Positions 28,641 to 41,600 are shown, counted from the first letter of the stretch. The stretch is 64,000 bases of DNA from Hypoxylon rubiginosum (GCA_902806565.1 CADCXA010000067.1:62001-126000); one strand, 5' to 3'. Notes: generated by a model not told the origin, from the sequence alone. A program made the numbers and translations.

Positions 28641-29240
28641 TAATCTCGTCCAACAAAGCGAACTCATGGGATTGCATTTGGTCTTTTTTTCAATTGGCCG
28701 CAGGGAACAAAATAGAACCTCACGGCGAGCTCAAAACAGTAAGAATAGGGGCAGCTAGCCCCACTATGGTGGTCGCATAAGTCAAACACCCATGCTGTAG
28801 ATTCCGGCCAGTGACTGCTGATGCCTGAGACTGTTTGTTCGCAAACAGGATACTACGGGATGATAAGGAACCCCGGAAGGAAAGTGCTCTTGGGAACCCA
28901 GCAACCAGGATTGACGCGGTTGTCTAGGTAGGTACCTGTCTAGGTAGGTACCTACATAACCAAAGCCTTCGTAGCTAAATTGAACTTACAAAAACCAACC
29001 TCTCCGCCCGAATTGCTTCAGGCCACACTATCGACAAAACTACCAATCGTCGATTCACTACCAGACCATTGCAGCACTTCAAGTGCCGTAGCGAATAGTA
29101 CTCAAGTCCTCCGTAACCTATCAGTCGCCATTACAAGCCTTTCGCGGTGACAAGAAACGGATTTATTTACAGATTCGCCTTTCTACTCTCTAGCCTAATA
29201 CTCCCAATATCCCTTGGAAGAGACCGAGTCTCAGCACACG
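28641..29240. promoter_or_regulatory. Intergenic and upstream region of the E2/F-box gene
   Basis: No ORF or RNA gene is recognised. It holds a perfect 16-bp direct repeat, TGTCTAGGTAGGTACC at 28921-28936 and again at 28937-28952, rich in the TAGGTA/TACCTA type of motif. Promoter elements cannot be assigned with confidence. Confidence 0.4.
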
Positions 29241-31142
29241 ATGTCGTCTGAGCAATCTCCTGGAGGACTCCTCCGAAAGCGCCGGCTTCTCCAAGACATC
29301 AAGGAACTTGTCGAGGAGCCTTATCCAAACATCACTATTTATGTTCATGATGACCGACTTTCGGAGGTGTGCTTGATCCTAACCACTACTCGATACAAAG
29401 CACTCCATCTCACTATCAAATTCCCATCGTCCTACCCGATAGACCCGCCGATTATTAAGATGAACTCTTCTATCGTCCACCCTAACGTCTTTAGGGATTA
29501 CATTTGCGCTACTATTCTTCGAAGAGGCGATCAATACACTCCGGCGTACACTCTCAAAGGCATAGCGATTCAGATGCTGAGCTTTTTTTCCAGCGACCGC
29601 GTAGAACAGGATTATGGGGAGGACGCGATCAACTTGGACACGTACGGGGCCAGAAAGGCGGGCACACACAACGAATATCAGTGTCTCAAATGCCACTTTG
29701 GTGATCCCGGATACCATCAGTCCCGGGGATTCCAACACGACTTCTTTGACGAACGCCTAGAAAACCATCCACACCGTTTGGCCACTTTAGAGAATGCGAC
29801 TGAAGAAGCGAGCAGTATACGAAACATAGACTGCTTACCAGATGAGATTTTGCTCGAGATCATCAGCAGACTGGACTTCAACCAACTGACAAACTTCGCG
29901 GCCGCGTGGGATCGGATCAGCAATATCATCAGGGACTACGATATCGTGAGACAGCGAGAACTACAGTGTTTCTGCCTCAAGAAGGACTACAGATCCGTCA
30001 AGCTAGGGGTAGGTGTATCAGTCGACCGTGGTCAGTTTGCTTCCGAGTTCGATCTTCTTTCTAAGGAGGCGTTTGACCATTGGAACATCCGTCACTCAGT
30101 TAACAATCTCCGATTTGAGCATTGGCTTCCTTTACCAATCGCCCACCCGCACTGGCGGCGAGTAAAAGGCGACGTTGCAAGTTCCCTGCAAGGAATGGCA
30201 ACTTTTGTTCAAGGTGGAAAGTTCGGCAGTGCTCAGGTGATATTCGCATTCATGAATGATGTAGTCGTTCGGCTCAACAAGGTAGCAGAAGGACATCAAA
30301 GCTACGAATCTAGGATCAGCAACCTTCGTCATGCTTCGGAAAAGGCCATCGATTCTTACTTTCATCTTTTCCATCTCCTCGTATGCCTGGCGACGGAAGA
30401 TCCCTCATTGGTCAAGAAGGCGAATGCCTTGCTTCAGCAGTTTATGAGCGGGAAGCGATCTAAAACCGACTGCCCCAACCTGGGACACCTTCTCATTGCC
30501 CTCTTGATCTCGGATGTGGAGGTCACAGAAGATCTCATGAAGTCTATAATCACAGAGGCTATCACGCGGAACGTGGTTTGGCTCTTCGACAAGAGAGGAG
30601 CAAATATGCCTGAACTCTCCTATATGGAACCGGGCCCAGTGTCGGCTTACCGTCTAGACAAGACATTTCAGGGCTCGCGAACTTCGTACCGGCTTCTGAT
30701 GTTCTCGGAACTGTTCCGACGCACCGCACGACCATCTCACCAGAAACCCCTGAGCGAAGTCCGCGATGAGCTCTTTGTCCGCCACGGTGCGCCTCCCCCG
30801 GGAGCGGCTCAGGAGCTAGCAGCAACGGTTCGCCGCCTACACACCATCGACAACTTCCCCGCCTTCCTGAAAGAGATGGGCCTCTTCAAAATACCAGATC
30901 CGCGAACCTTTACCGGTATTCTACGAAAGACCGTCCACGATAGTATGAGCAGGGGATATTCAACGTGGGGCATGCCACGAACATACGCTTTACTACTGCG
31001 AACGAGAAAGGAAGATCAAGGTCAAGTGCAGATGACGAAGGAAGACGCTCTATGGTTAGAGCAAAATAAGTATGCCGATCCCTTTAGACACTGTAAAAGC
31101 TTCTTCCCGGGTCACAATAAGGGGGGTTATCGTGGTAAGTAA
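29241..31142 (+). CDS. E2-like ubiquitin-conjugating (UBC) domain fused to an F-box protein
   Basis: Single-exon ORF of 633 residues from the ATG at 29241; an upstream in-frame TTG at 29214 is not a plausible fungal start. Residues about 10-130 resemble an E2 fold: a P-rich SYPIDPP stretch near 64-70, the HPN triad at 80-82 and a candidate catalytic Cys89 in YICATIL, then a PAYTL segment. The HPN-to-Cys spacing is one residue shorter than in canonical E2s. A CxxC pair (148 and 151) follows. Residues about 195-240, with LPDEILLEIISRL, match an F-box, the Skp1-binding motif of SCF ligases. The remaining 390 residues are unassigned. By inference it may couple ubiquitin loading with Skp1 or substrate recruitment, or the UBC part may be a non-catalytic RWD-like fold. 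A GTAAGT donor-like site overlaps the last codons (31135-31140), but splicing to the nearest acceptor gives a stop almost at once. It lies about 700 bp from the AT block. Confidence 0.85.
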   Translation: MSSEQSPGGLLRKRRLLQDIKELVEEPYPNITIYVHDDRLSEVCLILTTTRYKALHLTIKFPSSYPIDPPIIKMNSSIVHPNVFRDYICATILRRGDQYTPAYTLKGIAIQMLSFFSSDRVEQDYGEDAINLDTYGARKAGTHNEYQCLKCHFGDPGYHQSRGFQHDFFDERLENHPHRLATLENATEEASSIRNIDCLPDEILLEIISRLDFNQLTNFAAAWDRISNIIRDYDIVRQRELQCFCLKKDYRSVKLGVGVSVDRGQFASEFDLLSKEAFDHWNIRHSVNNLRFEHWLPLPIAHPHWRRVKGDVASSLQGMATFVQGGKFGSAQVIFAFMNDVVVRLNKVAEGHQSYESRISNLRHASEKAIDSYFHLFHLLVCLATEDPSLVKKANALLQQFMSGKRSKTDCPNLGHLLIALLISDVEVTEDLMKSIITEAITRNVVWLFDKRGANMPELSYMEPGPVSAYRLDKTFQGSRTSYRLLMFSELFRRTARPSHQKPLSEVRDELFVRHGAPPPGAAQELAATVRRLHTIDNFPAFLKEMGLFKIPDPRTFTGILRKTVHDSMSRGYSTWGMPRTYALLLRTRKEDQGQVQMTKEDALWLEQNKYADPFRHCKSFFPGHNKGGYRGK

Positions 31143-31767
31143 GACAGCAAGCAGAGGAGTATGAGGGCTATAACAAAATATAGCGTAGAGTTCCTGAATC
31201 AAGCTTCTCTTACCACTTCCTATGCACTGCTACATCGTGATTTCCGATACACCAACCTTTATCAATACATCATATCTTCACACGTATCAGCTACTCCTAG
31301 CTCCGGCACCTATCACAATGAGGACAACTTTATGCAGCGAAGCTAGCGCAACGAGTACTACGGCGCTAAATACCTTCCGCCTGCTGGATATTAAGAACAA
31401 GTACGACCAATGGCGTCTTCTATGTTACCACAGCCGTTCGTAGCGAGACTTGGGAGGAGAAAACGGGGGTAAATTGTGTAAACTGGATAGATAAATAAAA
31501 GAGAAAAGATTGCATTAAATATCATGCAGCTTACCCCCGCGAAAAGGAGTCTTGTGTAACCTACCTCATACAACCTGCTCTCCCACTTCGTGTACATGCA
31601 CGTTGATAATGGAACATGTTCTGGACCCCTTTGCCGTCTTACATGCCGCATCCCCCCAACCAACCAGACGAACCATTAGGCCTGAGGGGTTGTTATAGTT
31701 TCCTAGTTCTTCACTTCCATTCCAGCTGTTATCTTACCTCCTCATTCAAGACAGATAAGCTAGCACG
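31143..31767. other. Intergenic region between E2/F-box gene and GMC oxidoreductase
   Basis: Contains only short overlapping ORFs in several frames without recognisable domains. It should hold the 3' UTR of the first gene and the promoter of the next; no convincing TATA or CCAAT arrangement is claimed. Confidence 0.5.
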
Positions 31768-33560
31768 ATGGAAGCTTCGTATGACTTCGTCATTATTGGC
31801 GGCGGAACTGCTGGCCTCACTCTAGCCGCCCGGCTGTCCGAGGACCCAGCAGTGTCCGTTGCCGTTGTCGAGGCGGGGACCTATTATCAGATCGGGAATC
31901 CCATGTTCTCGTCAACTCCGCTTGGCGCTTGCGCATTCATCGGAACCTCACCCCAGGATGTCAATCCGGCAGTGGACTGGGGCATTGCGACGACACCGCA
32001 AAAGGGCGCATCGAATAGGGAAATGCATTATACGCGTGGAAAATGCTTGGGCGGAAGGTCTGTAACAGTATTTTATCTAAAAACACCAATTTTCCAACTA
32101 ATTTCTTTTGTAGTTCGGGGAGGAACTTCATGATGTACATCCGTCCATGTGCTGGATCTCTTCAGCAATGGGCGGACATGGTCGATGACCAGTCGTACAG
32201 CTTTGATAACATGTTCCCTTACTTTCAAAAGAGCTGCCAATTCACCCCGCCGGATTATACATGTTGGACTTCCCATACAGCGCCGCAGTACAATGCAAAA
32301 GCCTTCAGTTCAGATGGCGGCCCCCTGCAAGTCTCTTTCTACAACAACGTCCGGCCCTTTTCAACCCATCTCGAAGCGGCCTTCAACGAGATTGGCATCC
32401 CCCCTACCGACGACTTCAACTGCGGCAACCTTTTGGGGTCTCAGTATTGCACGAATACCGTGGATCCCACCACTGCCACCCGGAGTTCTTCCCAGACGGC
32501 TTTTCTGGACCTCTGCCAGGCCCGACCTAACATCAAGATTTTCCAGAAGACCTTGGCCAAGAAAATCTTGTTCGACGAGCAGAAGCGAGCCGTAGCAGTC
32601 ACCGTCGATTCCGGTCTCCGCCTGAACGCCAGGAAGGAGGTCATCCTCTCGGCCGGCGCGTTCCAGTCCCCGCAGCTGCTGATGGTCTCCGGAGTGGGTC
32701 CCGCGGCGACGCTAGAGGAATTCGGCATCCCCGTCGTCGCCGACCGGCCCGGCGTGGGGCGGAACCTGGAAGACCACATCATGTACGGGCCGTCGTACCG
32801 GGTCCGGCTCGACACCGTGACCGGGGAGACATCCGACCCCGCGACGGCCATCCCGAACCTGTTCGAGTACTTCACCAAGGCCCGCGGCCCCCTCTCGCAC
32901 TCGGGGACGGACTACGTGGCCTGGGAGAAGATCCCGAGGGGTTTGTTATCTAAGGAAGCGGCTGCCGTCCTGTCCGAGCTGCCCGACTCGTTCCCCGACG
33001 TCGAGTACATGTCGATGGACGCGTACTACGGCGACTACGCCTGCCCGATGTTCGTCGGGGGGCCCAAGGACGGGTACAACTACGTCACCCTCCTGGTCGC
33101 GCCCATGGCCCTGCGGTCGCGCGGCACGGTCACCATCCGATCCGCGGACGCGGCGGACCTTCCCGTCGTCGACCCCAACTGGCTGACCGACCCCGTCGAC
33201 CAGGAGCTCGCCGTCGCCGCGTTCAAGCGGGCGCGCCAGCTCTTCGCCACCGAGGCCGTGAGGGCGGTGCTGGCCGACCCGGTGGAGTACGTCCCGGGCC
33301 CGGCCGTGGAGACGGACGAGCAGATATTGGAGGCCATCCGGAAGACGGTGTCGATGCTCTTCCACGCCTCGACGACCTGCAGGATGGGAAAGGTCGACAA
33401 CCCGGAGTCCGTGGTGGACGCCGGATGCAGGGTCATCGGGGTCTCCGGGCTGCGGGTCGTGGATACGAGCTCCTTTGCCATGCTGCCTTCGGGGCACCCT
33501 CAGGCGATGGTTTATGCGCTCGCGGAGAAGATTGCGGATGATATTAAGGCGGGTAAATGA
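31768..33560 (+). CDS. GMC-family FAD-dependent oxidoreductase (alcohol/aryl-alcohol/choline dehydrogenase type)
   Basis: Two exons, 31768-32057 and 32114-33560, encode 578 residues. The 56-bp intron (GTCTGT donor, TTTTGTAG acceptor) splits a Ser codon and restores the GMC signature CLGGSSGRNFMMYIR (residues 93-107). The N-terminus starts directly with the FAD dinucleotide fold, IIGGGTAGL (9-17) followed by VVEAG (33-37). The second GMC signature, GAFQSPQLLMVSGVGP, is at 278-293. The C-terminal catalytic pair is present: His514 in HASTTCRMG and His558 in PSGHPQAMVYALAEK, a spacing like that of glucose oxidase. There is no signal peptide, so it is probably cytosolic, unlike secreted aryl-alcohol or glucose oxidases. 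The substrate cannot be told; intracellular fungal GMC enzymes often oxidise alcohols in secondary metabolism. Exon 2 is strongly G/C-ending in codon use. Confidence 0.94.
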
Positions 33561-34016
33561 TGGAAGCCTTCTTTGATTGGATAAGGGAAATGAGATGCTG
33601 GATACTGCTGCAGATGCCCGAGATGTAAAACAAAGAAAGGAATTACTTGCACTGGCTGTCCTCTCTCCGTGGCCTAGAGGGCACTGCACATTAATTAGTT
33701 AGGTAAGTGATATAATAGCAAAATTGATGTGAATACTCTAAACCAAGGAGGCAAATTGTTATCCTGCAACGATTAACACATATTATCCATTTGCCATGTT
33801 TGCCTTCCTACTAGCTTGACGCCTTTTACAGACATTTTCAGGCACTTACCAAGCGCCATACGCCTTTGTCCGCAAGACAAACGTAGCGCACACAAACAAC
33901 CCTCTTATTAATCAACTAGCTTGTTCTTTTTTCTCACTCCATATTGGGGCAGATTCCCGACCTATGTTGCCACTCCCTACCGTCAGTGATAAGCCTATCT
34001 ACTCGCAATATTCACG
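33561..34016. other. Intergenic region
   Basis: No ORF or RNA gene is seen. It carries the 3' end of the GMC gene and the promoter of the next gene. Confidence 0.5.
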
Positions 34017-34808
34017 ATGGGAACTCGATGTCTAATTTGTGTCCGAGTCGACGCACGATGGTATGGTATCTGCCACCACTCGGAATAGTAAATTGCTGAC
34101 CACATTTCACTCTCAAGGGCCGTTGCTCAGAACTCCCAATGGGACGGCTTTCCGACCGGCCAGGGTCTCACCCTGTTCAGATTCCTGCACGTCAAAGGAA
34201 ACGTCGCACGTCTACGGGCGGGCCTCGCTCACGTTTTCGAGCCCACCGAGGAGGAATTGAGGGAGACGGCTCAATCCATCCGAGCCGAGCGAGAGAGGCT
34301 CAGCGAACAGAATCCCGACGACCTCCACGAGTATCTTACATCGCGTAGGGAGTTTCTTTCCGTCATACCGCGTGGACAGGTGGGAGAAAGCACCGTTCGC
34401 ACCTACTTGGGAATGTTCGATTTGTCTACCGAGATGTTCCCATCACTATCGCATCACACCGGCGGCAAGATTCTCGACCTGATCGCGGATGCAGATGACC
34501 AGCACAGGGTACCGATCCGGTTAGATTTAGAATTTGCTGCAGATTCCTTTCACTGCGCGTGGTAGGTTGTTTAAATCCATTTATCCGCCAACATCCTGAT
34601 TCTCACATATCATAGGGCCTACATTGTAGACTTGGACGAGGAGCGGCTGAAGATATTCGGAGGTAGGGATATCACCCACGAAGGTCATCCTTTCAGTGAC
34701 GCCGGAGACTGGCTCGAGGTCCCCATGCTCTTGCTCACCTTCACATTCGCCGAGCTGCAGAGTTGGGACGAAGACGAATTCAGGCGGCGTGTGCAAGACT
34801 ACCATTAG
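34017..34808 (+). CDS. Conserved fungal protein of unknown function, three exons (QWDGFPTGQG family)
   Basis: Hand-built model: exons 34017-34060, 34118-34561 and 34616-34808, giving 226 residues. Introns are 57 bp (GTATGG donor, TCAAG acceptor, CTGAC branch near 34095) and 54 bp (GTAGGT donor, CATAG acceptor, CTGAT branch). Both interrupt a Trp codon as TG|G. The N-terminus MGTRCLICV followed by QWDGFPTGQG (22-31) is a combination I recognise from uncharacterised filamentous-fungal proteins, in which a short MGTR start leads into an aromatic QWDG(Y/F)P(x)GQG motif. The middle part has a charged helical stretch, then SHHTGGKILDLI and RLDLEFAADSFHCAWAYIVDL, which runs continuously across intron 2. 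No catalytic motif, signal peptide or membrane segment is seen. Exon 1 is the least certain part because GTATCT at 34066 is a competing donor, although only the chosen one keeps the frame. Confidence 0.75.
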
Positions 34809-35590
34809 AAAGCAGCTGGGAGCTTGACCAAGGTGTATTGGTAGATTAAGGGGCGGATTCGACGGAAAGCATATTGATATAATAGGTTGCGAGTCATACA
34901 GAGTGCTCTTAGAGCCTAAAAGGTGTCCGACTCGGGGTGCTTCTGAACCCTAGCGTGCCAGAGCAGTAGGGTACATATCAACGCCCGGCGCGTTGTTGGG
35001 GACTAGTAGTGCGGACGAAGTGGGCGGCTCGGAGACCGAGGGCGCTTGCGAGAGATGCCATTGATGATGGATAGATAAATTCTACACTTAGTTGATCACT
35101 TCCGGTGGTGGCTTCAGAGTCTCCTTCTAGGTATCACTGTATAAGAAGAAGAAGAAAAGAATGAAAAAGAAAGTCTAAGCTTAAGTCCGAAGATTCAGCT
35201 TATATATAATAGGGCTAAGTAAATGAGGCAGCTGAAAGTCCTACCCTAGTCGTCATATGACCAGGGGTAAGCGTGCATGAACGGTCATAATAGTTGGACT
35301 CGGGGAACGAACTCTGAATTTGAATGACCTGCTTCAAGGTGGGTGCTATAAACATCATCAAAGAAATTTACACTATCTTTATATTGAAATACGCTTCAAA
35401 TCTTGACTTCAGTTGCTTATGTATGATACACCTTATGATCCGCGTATCAGACACTATTATTACCCACCACTCACTATAGGTTTATATACTCGAGGGCCCT
35501 CGGTTAATACCATCTAATTCTTATTAGAATAGTTTAACCGACTTAGTTCACCTAGTTATTAGGCGTTATATTAACCGTATTTTAAATAGG
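34809..35590. other. Intergenic stretch leading into the second AT block, possible solo LTR
   Basis: No gene is seen. From about 34993 (TGTTGGGGACTAG) there is a G/C-mixed stretch with a purine-rich run (35142-35172, AAGAAGAAGAAGAAAAG and on) and TATATATAATAGGG near 35202. This layout can occur in fungal Copia-type LTRs, but no second copy or TG...CA pair with a target duplication was found, so it is only a suspicion. A perfect 12-bp palindrome, CGAGGGCCCTCG, lies near 35490. Composition begins to shift to AT from about 35520. Confidence 0.35.
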
Positions 35591-35663
35591 TTATTATTTA
35601 TCTTTAACCAGCGAGAATAACCCACCGGCGAACCTATAAAATTAATTAAAACCTACCTATTTT
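35591..35663 (+). repeat. Left arm of inverted repeat bracketing the second AT block
   Basis: 73 bp that pair without gaps with the reverse complement of 51763-51835. There are 15 mismatches and every one is C/T or G/A. The core ACCAGCGAGAA (35607-35617) and ACCCACCGGCGAACC (35620-35634) are identical in both arms. Similarity continues inward with a small length difference to about 35683. This looks like a terminal inverted repeat, or two inverted copies of one dispersed element, after RIP. Confidence 0.8.
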
Positions 35664-38600
35664 TTAAGGCTTTAATTAATCCATAAAAAATTATAAAAAT
35701 ATATAATTATTATAAATAAAAATAAAATTAATTAATTAATTAATATATTTAATTAAAGCTTAAATTATTTTATTAAAATATATATTTTAAAAAAATTAAG
35801 TTTTTATTATTTTATTAATTAAGTTATAAATTTACAAGCTAATTAAATACTTAAAATCGCCTTGTATTTTTATATTTTTTTCGCTTTTATATTTTAGTTT
35901 TTATTTTAATTATAATATAATTAGTTTTAAAAAGCTATATAAAATATATTTTATTAAATAATATTAATTATTAAGGTTTTTATAAAAAATTTATATTAAT
36001 ATTACGCTTTAAAAAAAAATAAATTAAATATATATTATATAATAGTTAATATAATTAATTATATATTTAATATATATTTAAATATTTAATAAAATAACTA
36101 AAATTTAACTAATAAAATAAAACGTTAAAATAATATATTTAATTATTAATTAAGTTTTAAATAAAAAAAAATTTAACTAATAAAAACTTTTAAACTTTTA
36201 TAATTAAAATTTTAAGTTTTATAATATAAATTAATATTTTTTAGTTTAAAATAATTTTAATTAATAATTTTTTTTATAAATTTTTTTTTATATTATTTAA
36301 TTTTATTATTATTATTTTATAATTTTAATTGTTTTTAAATGGTTTTAATTAATATCTTTTTTTATAAATTCTTTTATAAATTTTTTTATAATATATTATT
36401 TAATTATATAATTATTATTTTACACTTTTAAATAATTTTATATAATTTTTATTAATATTACCTTTTATTTTATTAATTTATTTTAATTAAAATCCATATA
36501 ATTTTATAATTTTATATAATATTAAATTATTTTAAACGGTTTTAATTAATATGTAATTTTAATTAATAAATAATTTTAATTAGTAATAACTTTTATTAAT
36601 TAATTTTTTCTTATAATATTATTTATCTAATTTTTAATAATTAATAAACTTTTTTTAAACTTTTTAATTATTATTAATAAATATAAAAAATTTAAATAAT
36701 AATCCTTATATATTATATTATTTATATTAATTTTAAAAAATATTTCTTAGTAACTTTTAAAATTAAAAAATATTTATTAATTATAATAAATATAAATAAA
36801 AATAAATAAACTATCTTTAAATTCTTTTTAAAAATTTATTTATAATATTTTTAATATTAAAATTATTTATCTTAAAATATTTATTATATATTTATTATAT
36901 TATATTTTTAAGGTTAATAATTATTTTTAAGTTTTAAAAACCGATTTATAAACTTTATTAAGTTAAAAATATATTAAAAAACTATTTTATTTTTAATATA
37001 TTTTTCTTTTTAAGGTTTAACTTATAATAAATTAATAAAATATAACTTAAAAATATAAAAATTTATTATATTATAATTAATTTCCTGTAAAATTAACTAG
37101 GATTTATTAATTTTATAAATAATTAAAAAGTTATAAATAATTTAAAGTTTTAATTATAAACTTTATTTATTTTATTTATTAAAGTTTTATAAAAAATTAT
37201 TATTTTTAATATTATTATTATTATAAAGATTTTATAACTTTAAAAAGATTTAAACTTAGTTTATATATAAAAATCTTTAAATTATATAAAACATTATTTA
37301 ATTTATTATTTTAAAGTTTAAAATATATTTATATTATATTTTTAAAAATAAATATAAATAATTATAAATATTTAATTATTAAAATAAATTTTAATTATTA
37401 TTTAACGTTTATTAAAATCGTTTTTAATATTTTAAAAAAGAGTTTTTATTTATATTAAATTAAATAAATAAGGTAAATAAATTAACCATATTAATTATTA
37501 AAGTTTTAAGCTTTTTTATAAATAATAATTATATAATATTAAAACTTATAATTATTAATAAAATACCTTTTATTTTAATAAAACTTAGGTATAAAAATTT
37601 ATTAAAAAAAAACCATATAAAACTTAAAATTATTAATTAAGATTTTTTTACTTTAATTTATAAGCGTGGTTAAAAAAAACTATTAAAAAAAAAACCTAGT
37701 AAAAACTTAACTAGCGGTTTTAATATAAATTTACACTTTTTTAACGTATTTATTAAATAAAAGCTTTTTTTTTTACTTTTATTTAAGAAAAAAAAAATTA
37801 ATAATCCTTAAGAAACAAGTTTTTTAAAAGTTATAAACGTTTTTTTTAACTTTAATAACTATTTATTAAATATTATATTTATTTTTAATTAATTTATAAA
37901 AAGTATAATAAGAAAAAATTAAAAAAAAAATATTATAAATAAATATATATATATATATATAAGTATATTAAAAAATGTAAAAATTAATTTTAAGGATAAA
38001 TCTTATTGTTATATTTTTTAATTAATTATTATTAATATAAAATAGATTTTTCTATGTTTATTAAAACTTGTTTAAAATATAAAAAAGTTTAATTTTTTTT
38101 TAAAATAAATGTTAATAACTATATAAGTTAATATTTTTATATTTATAGTTTATATTATTTTTTAAAATAACGTTTACCGTTAAAAAAACTAAATTAAAAT
38201 ATTTTTTATAATTTTAAATATTTTTAAAAAAACCTATTTATTTTTATTAAATAAAATCACTTTTTTAATTACTTTTTTATATTTTTTTTTAACGTAAAAT
38301 GTTTTAAATTTTTTAATTAATAGTGATTAAAACCTTTTATTTATTATTTAGTTTAAATATTAAAGAATAATTTTTTAAACATTAAAATTTATAATACTAG
38401 GGTTATAAATAAATAATATAATATATATAATATTTTATATTAATTAAACAAACGTTTAAAAAATAAATTAAATAAGAATAAGATTTTTATTTCCTGTTAT
38501 AAAAATAAAGATATTAAACTTATAGAAACTTATAAGTTATTAAATTTTTTAAAATTATTATTAACTAAAATTAATTTTAAAATTAAATCTTTTTAAAAAA

Positions 38601-41600
38601 ATATTTAATATTATAATTTAACGTTTATATTTATATTAATATATTATAAGCTAATTAATCTTTTTAAAAGTTATTTAAAACCAAATTATTTTTTAATATA
38701 AAACGCCTTATATTATTAAATTAACCTAATAAAAATAATTAAAAATAAAAAATTTAAATATATTTAATTATACTTTTATAATTTATAAATAGTTTTTAAC
38801 TATTAAATAGTTATAAATAATAACGGTTTAAACCGAAATATTATAATATAGTTATTTAAAAAAATTTATATTATAAACCTTTATATTAACAAATATATTA
38901 CCGCTTAAAAATAATTTTAAAATATTATATATTAAATAAAAACAACCAGAACTAATCAAACGTGATTTTAAATAATTTTAAATATAAACCTTAATTTTAT
39001 TATTAAAAAAATGTTAATTAAAAATAAAAAAACCTTTTAATAATTAATAACATCGCTAAGATTATCTTAAACATATTTAGTATTAAATAATAATAAATAA
39101 AAATTATTTTAATTAAATAAAACTATTTAAACGTTCTTATATATTTTTATATACGTATTTTAATTTCTCACTTATTATATATACCGTTTTTTTACTTTTT
39201 AATATAATTAAATAAAAAAACAAACTAGGATTTAAATATAATTATTTATAATAAAAACTATAAAAAAATAAATTTAATTTTAAGATAATATTTTCAATAT
39301 TATTTTCACAGTTAAAAACAGTAAAAATTACTTTTTTTCATTTTTAAAAGGTTTTTTTAATAATATTTAATTAACACTTAAATTATTATAAACTAAAACA
39401 TTTTAAATTAATTAAAATATAAATAAAACAATCTTTAAAAAACGTTTAAAAATAATTTTAAAAATATTATATTAATTAAAAATATTAATATATTATTTAT
39501 TAAACATATTATATATTTATTAATATTATTTATTAACTTTAAAAGATTTATATCTTATTATTATTAAAATTTAATAATTATTATTTATAAATAAAACTAA
39601 TTAATATTATTTGTTATTTTTATAATAAATTTATATTAACTAAAAATTTAAAATAAACTTCTTTTAAAATAAACTATAAATAATTAACTAAATATTAACA
39701 TAAAAATCTTTAATTAAAAACAAATAATGTTATTAAAAAATATTAAGTATAATAAATATTTTAATAATTATATAAAATTAATATAAAGTATTAAATATTA
39801 AAAATAAAATTTATTATATATATATTACTTAATCTTTTTATTAAAAAATAACTATAAATAATATTTATAACTTAAAATTATTAATAAAATAATTTAAATA
39901 AAAATTCCTAAACTTAATATTAATTTAAATAATATTTTATAAAAAATAATTTTTTTAAATATAATATATAAATTTTATAAACCAGATAAATTAAATACTT
40001 TATATATATTAAATAATAGTTATATTAAAAAATTCTTAAAGTTATTTTATATTAAAATTATAATTAAACTTAATAACTATTTTATTTATAAATAAAAACC
40101 TACTATAAAAATCCCTAATAATTATTTAAAGTTATAAAATTATAATAATAATTAAATAATTTTATATAACTTTTATTTAAGTTAAAAATTTTAAGCTTAT
40201 ATTAACATTAAAATTTATATAATAATAAAAGCGGTAAAATATATTTATAAATATATATATAAAAGTACTAATAAAATTACTATATATTTATAAACTAATA
40301 AAAATTTAAAAAGTTTTAATTAAAAATTTTAAAATTAAAATAAAATTAATAAATATTTATAAAATTAATTTATAAGATTTTTTAAAACTATATACCGACT
40401 ATTTAAATTTCTTATTTATAATATTAAATTAATTATTTAACTTTTTATTGTTTATTTACTTAGAAAAAATAAAATAATATATAATATTATTAAAAACTTT
40501 AATATATTAATAAATAAAATTAATTAATCTTAATTAATATTAACTGTTTAGTTTAATTATAATAAATAATATAAAGGCGGGTATTATATTTTATATTAAG
40601 ATTTTTTTAGTAACTTTTAATAGTATCTAGGATTAAAATAAATTAAATATTAATATAATATAAAAAAAAAAATTAGTTAAATTTATTTTATTTATTTAAA
40701 AGCTAAAGAAAGATTTTATTTATAAATATTATTTATAATAATTTTAAAAGCTATAAATTAATTTAATTTATATAAATATAAAAATTATTAATATTATATT
40801 TTTTAGTAAGCTTATAAAACCTAAGGTTTATTAAAAAATAATAATTATTAGGATTATTTTTTTAAAAAAATATATGTTTTTATTATAAGTTAATAATTAA
40901 AGCTTATATTTATATATATTATTATTAATAATAATTACTAGATTTTTTTAAATATTTAAGATAAATTTAAAAGGTATTTTTATAATAATTTATTAAAAAT
41001 AATTATTTATTTTTATAACTTATTAATTTTTTTTAAAACTGTTTATTTAAATTATAAGTTTTATTTTATTAAATAAAATATTATATACGGTAAAAACTAA
41101 GCCGAGGTTAATTTTTTAAACTTTAAATATAACTAAAACCAAGTAAAAAAAAACTATTTTTTAAAGAAAAAGTTAAATTATAATAAAAACGAGAAAAAAA
41201 GTTTATAAAACTAATCGTTTTTAAAATTAAATAATTAATAATATTTAACTTTTAATATTATTATAAAAATAATATAAAACAATTTTTTAAATACGCACTT
41301 TTATTTTTAAGGTTTTATTAAAATAAAAAAGATTTTTTTATATTTAATTTTTTATTATTATTATTAATTAAAAAAAAAAATAATTTTATATGTTATTTCT
41401 TTTAAAATTATAACTTTTTTACTATTTAATAAAAGAATTATTTACTTATAATTTAAGATTTTTATTTAGTTAAATTTAAACTTTATTTATTTTATAAAAT
41501 AAGAATTAATAATTATTAAATTTTTTTAATAAACGTTATTAATTATTTAAAACAAAATAACTATATAATATAAATATATTTTTAAGGTTATTTATAAAAT

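Noticed and set aside
32946..33689. 247-codon minus ORF opposite the GMC gene
   Set aside because: It is an antisense shadow produced by the strong G/C-ending codon bias of GMC exon 2; the product is Arg/His/Gly/Val-rich without a domain.
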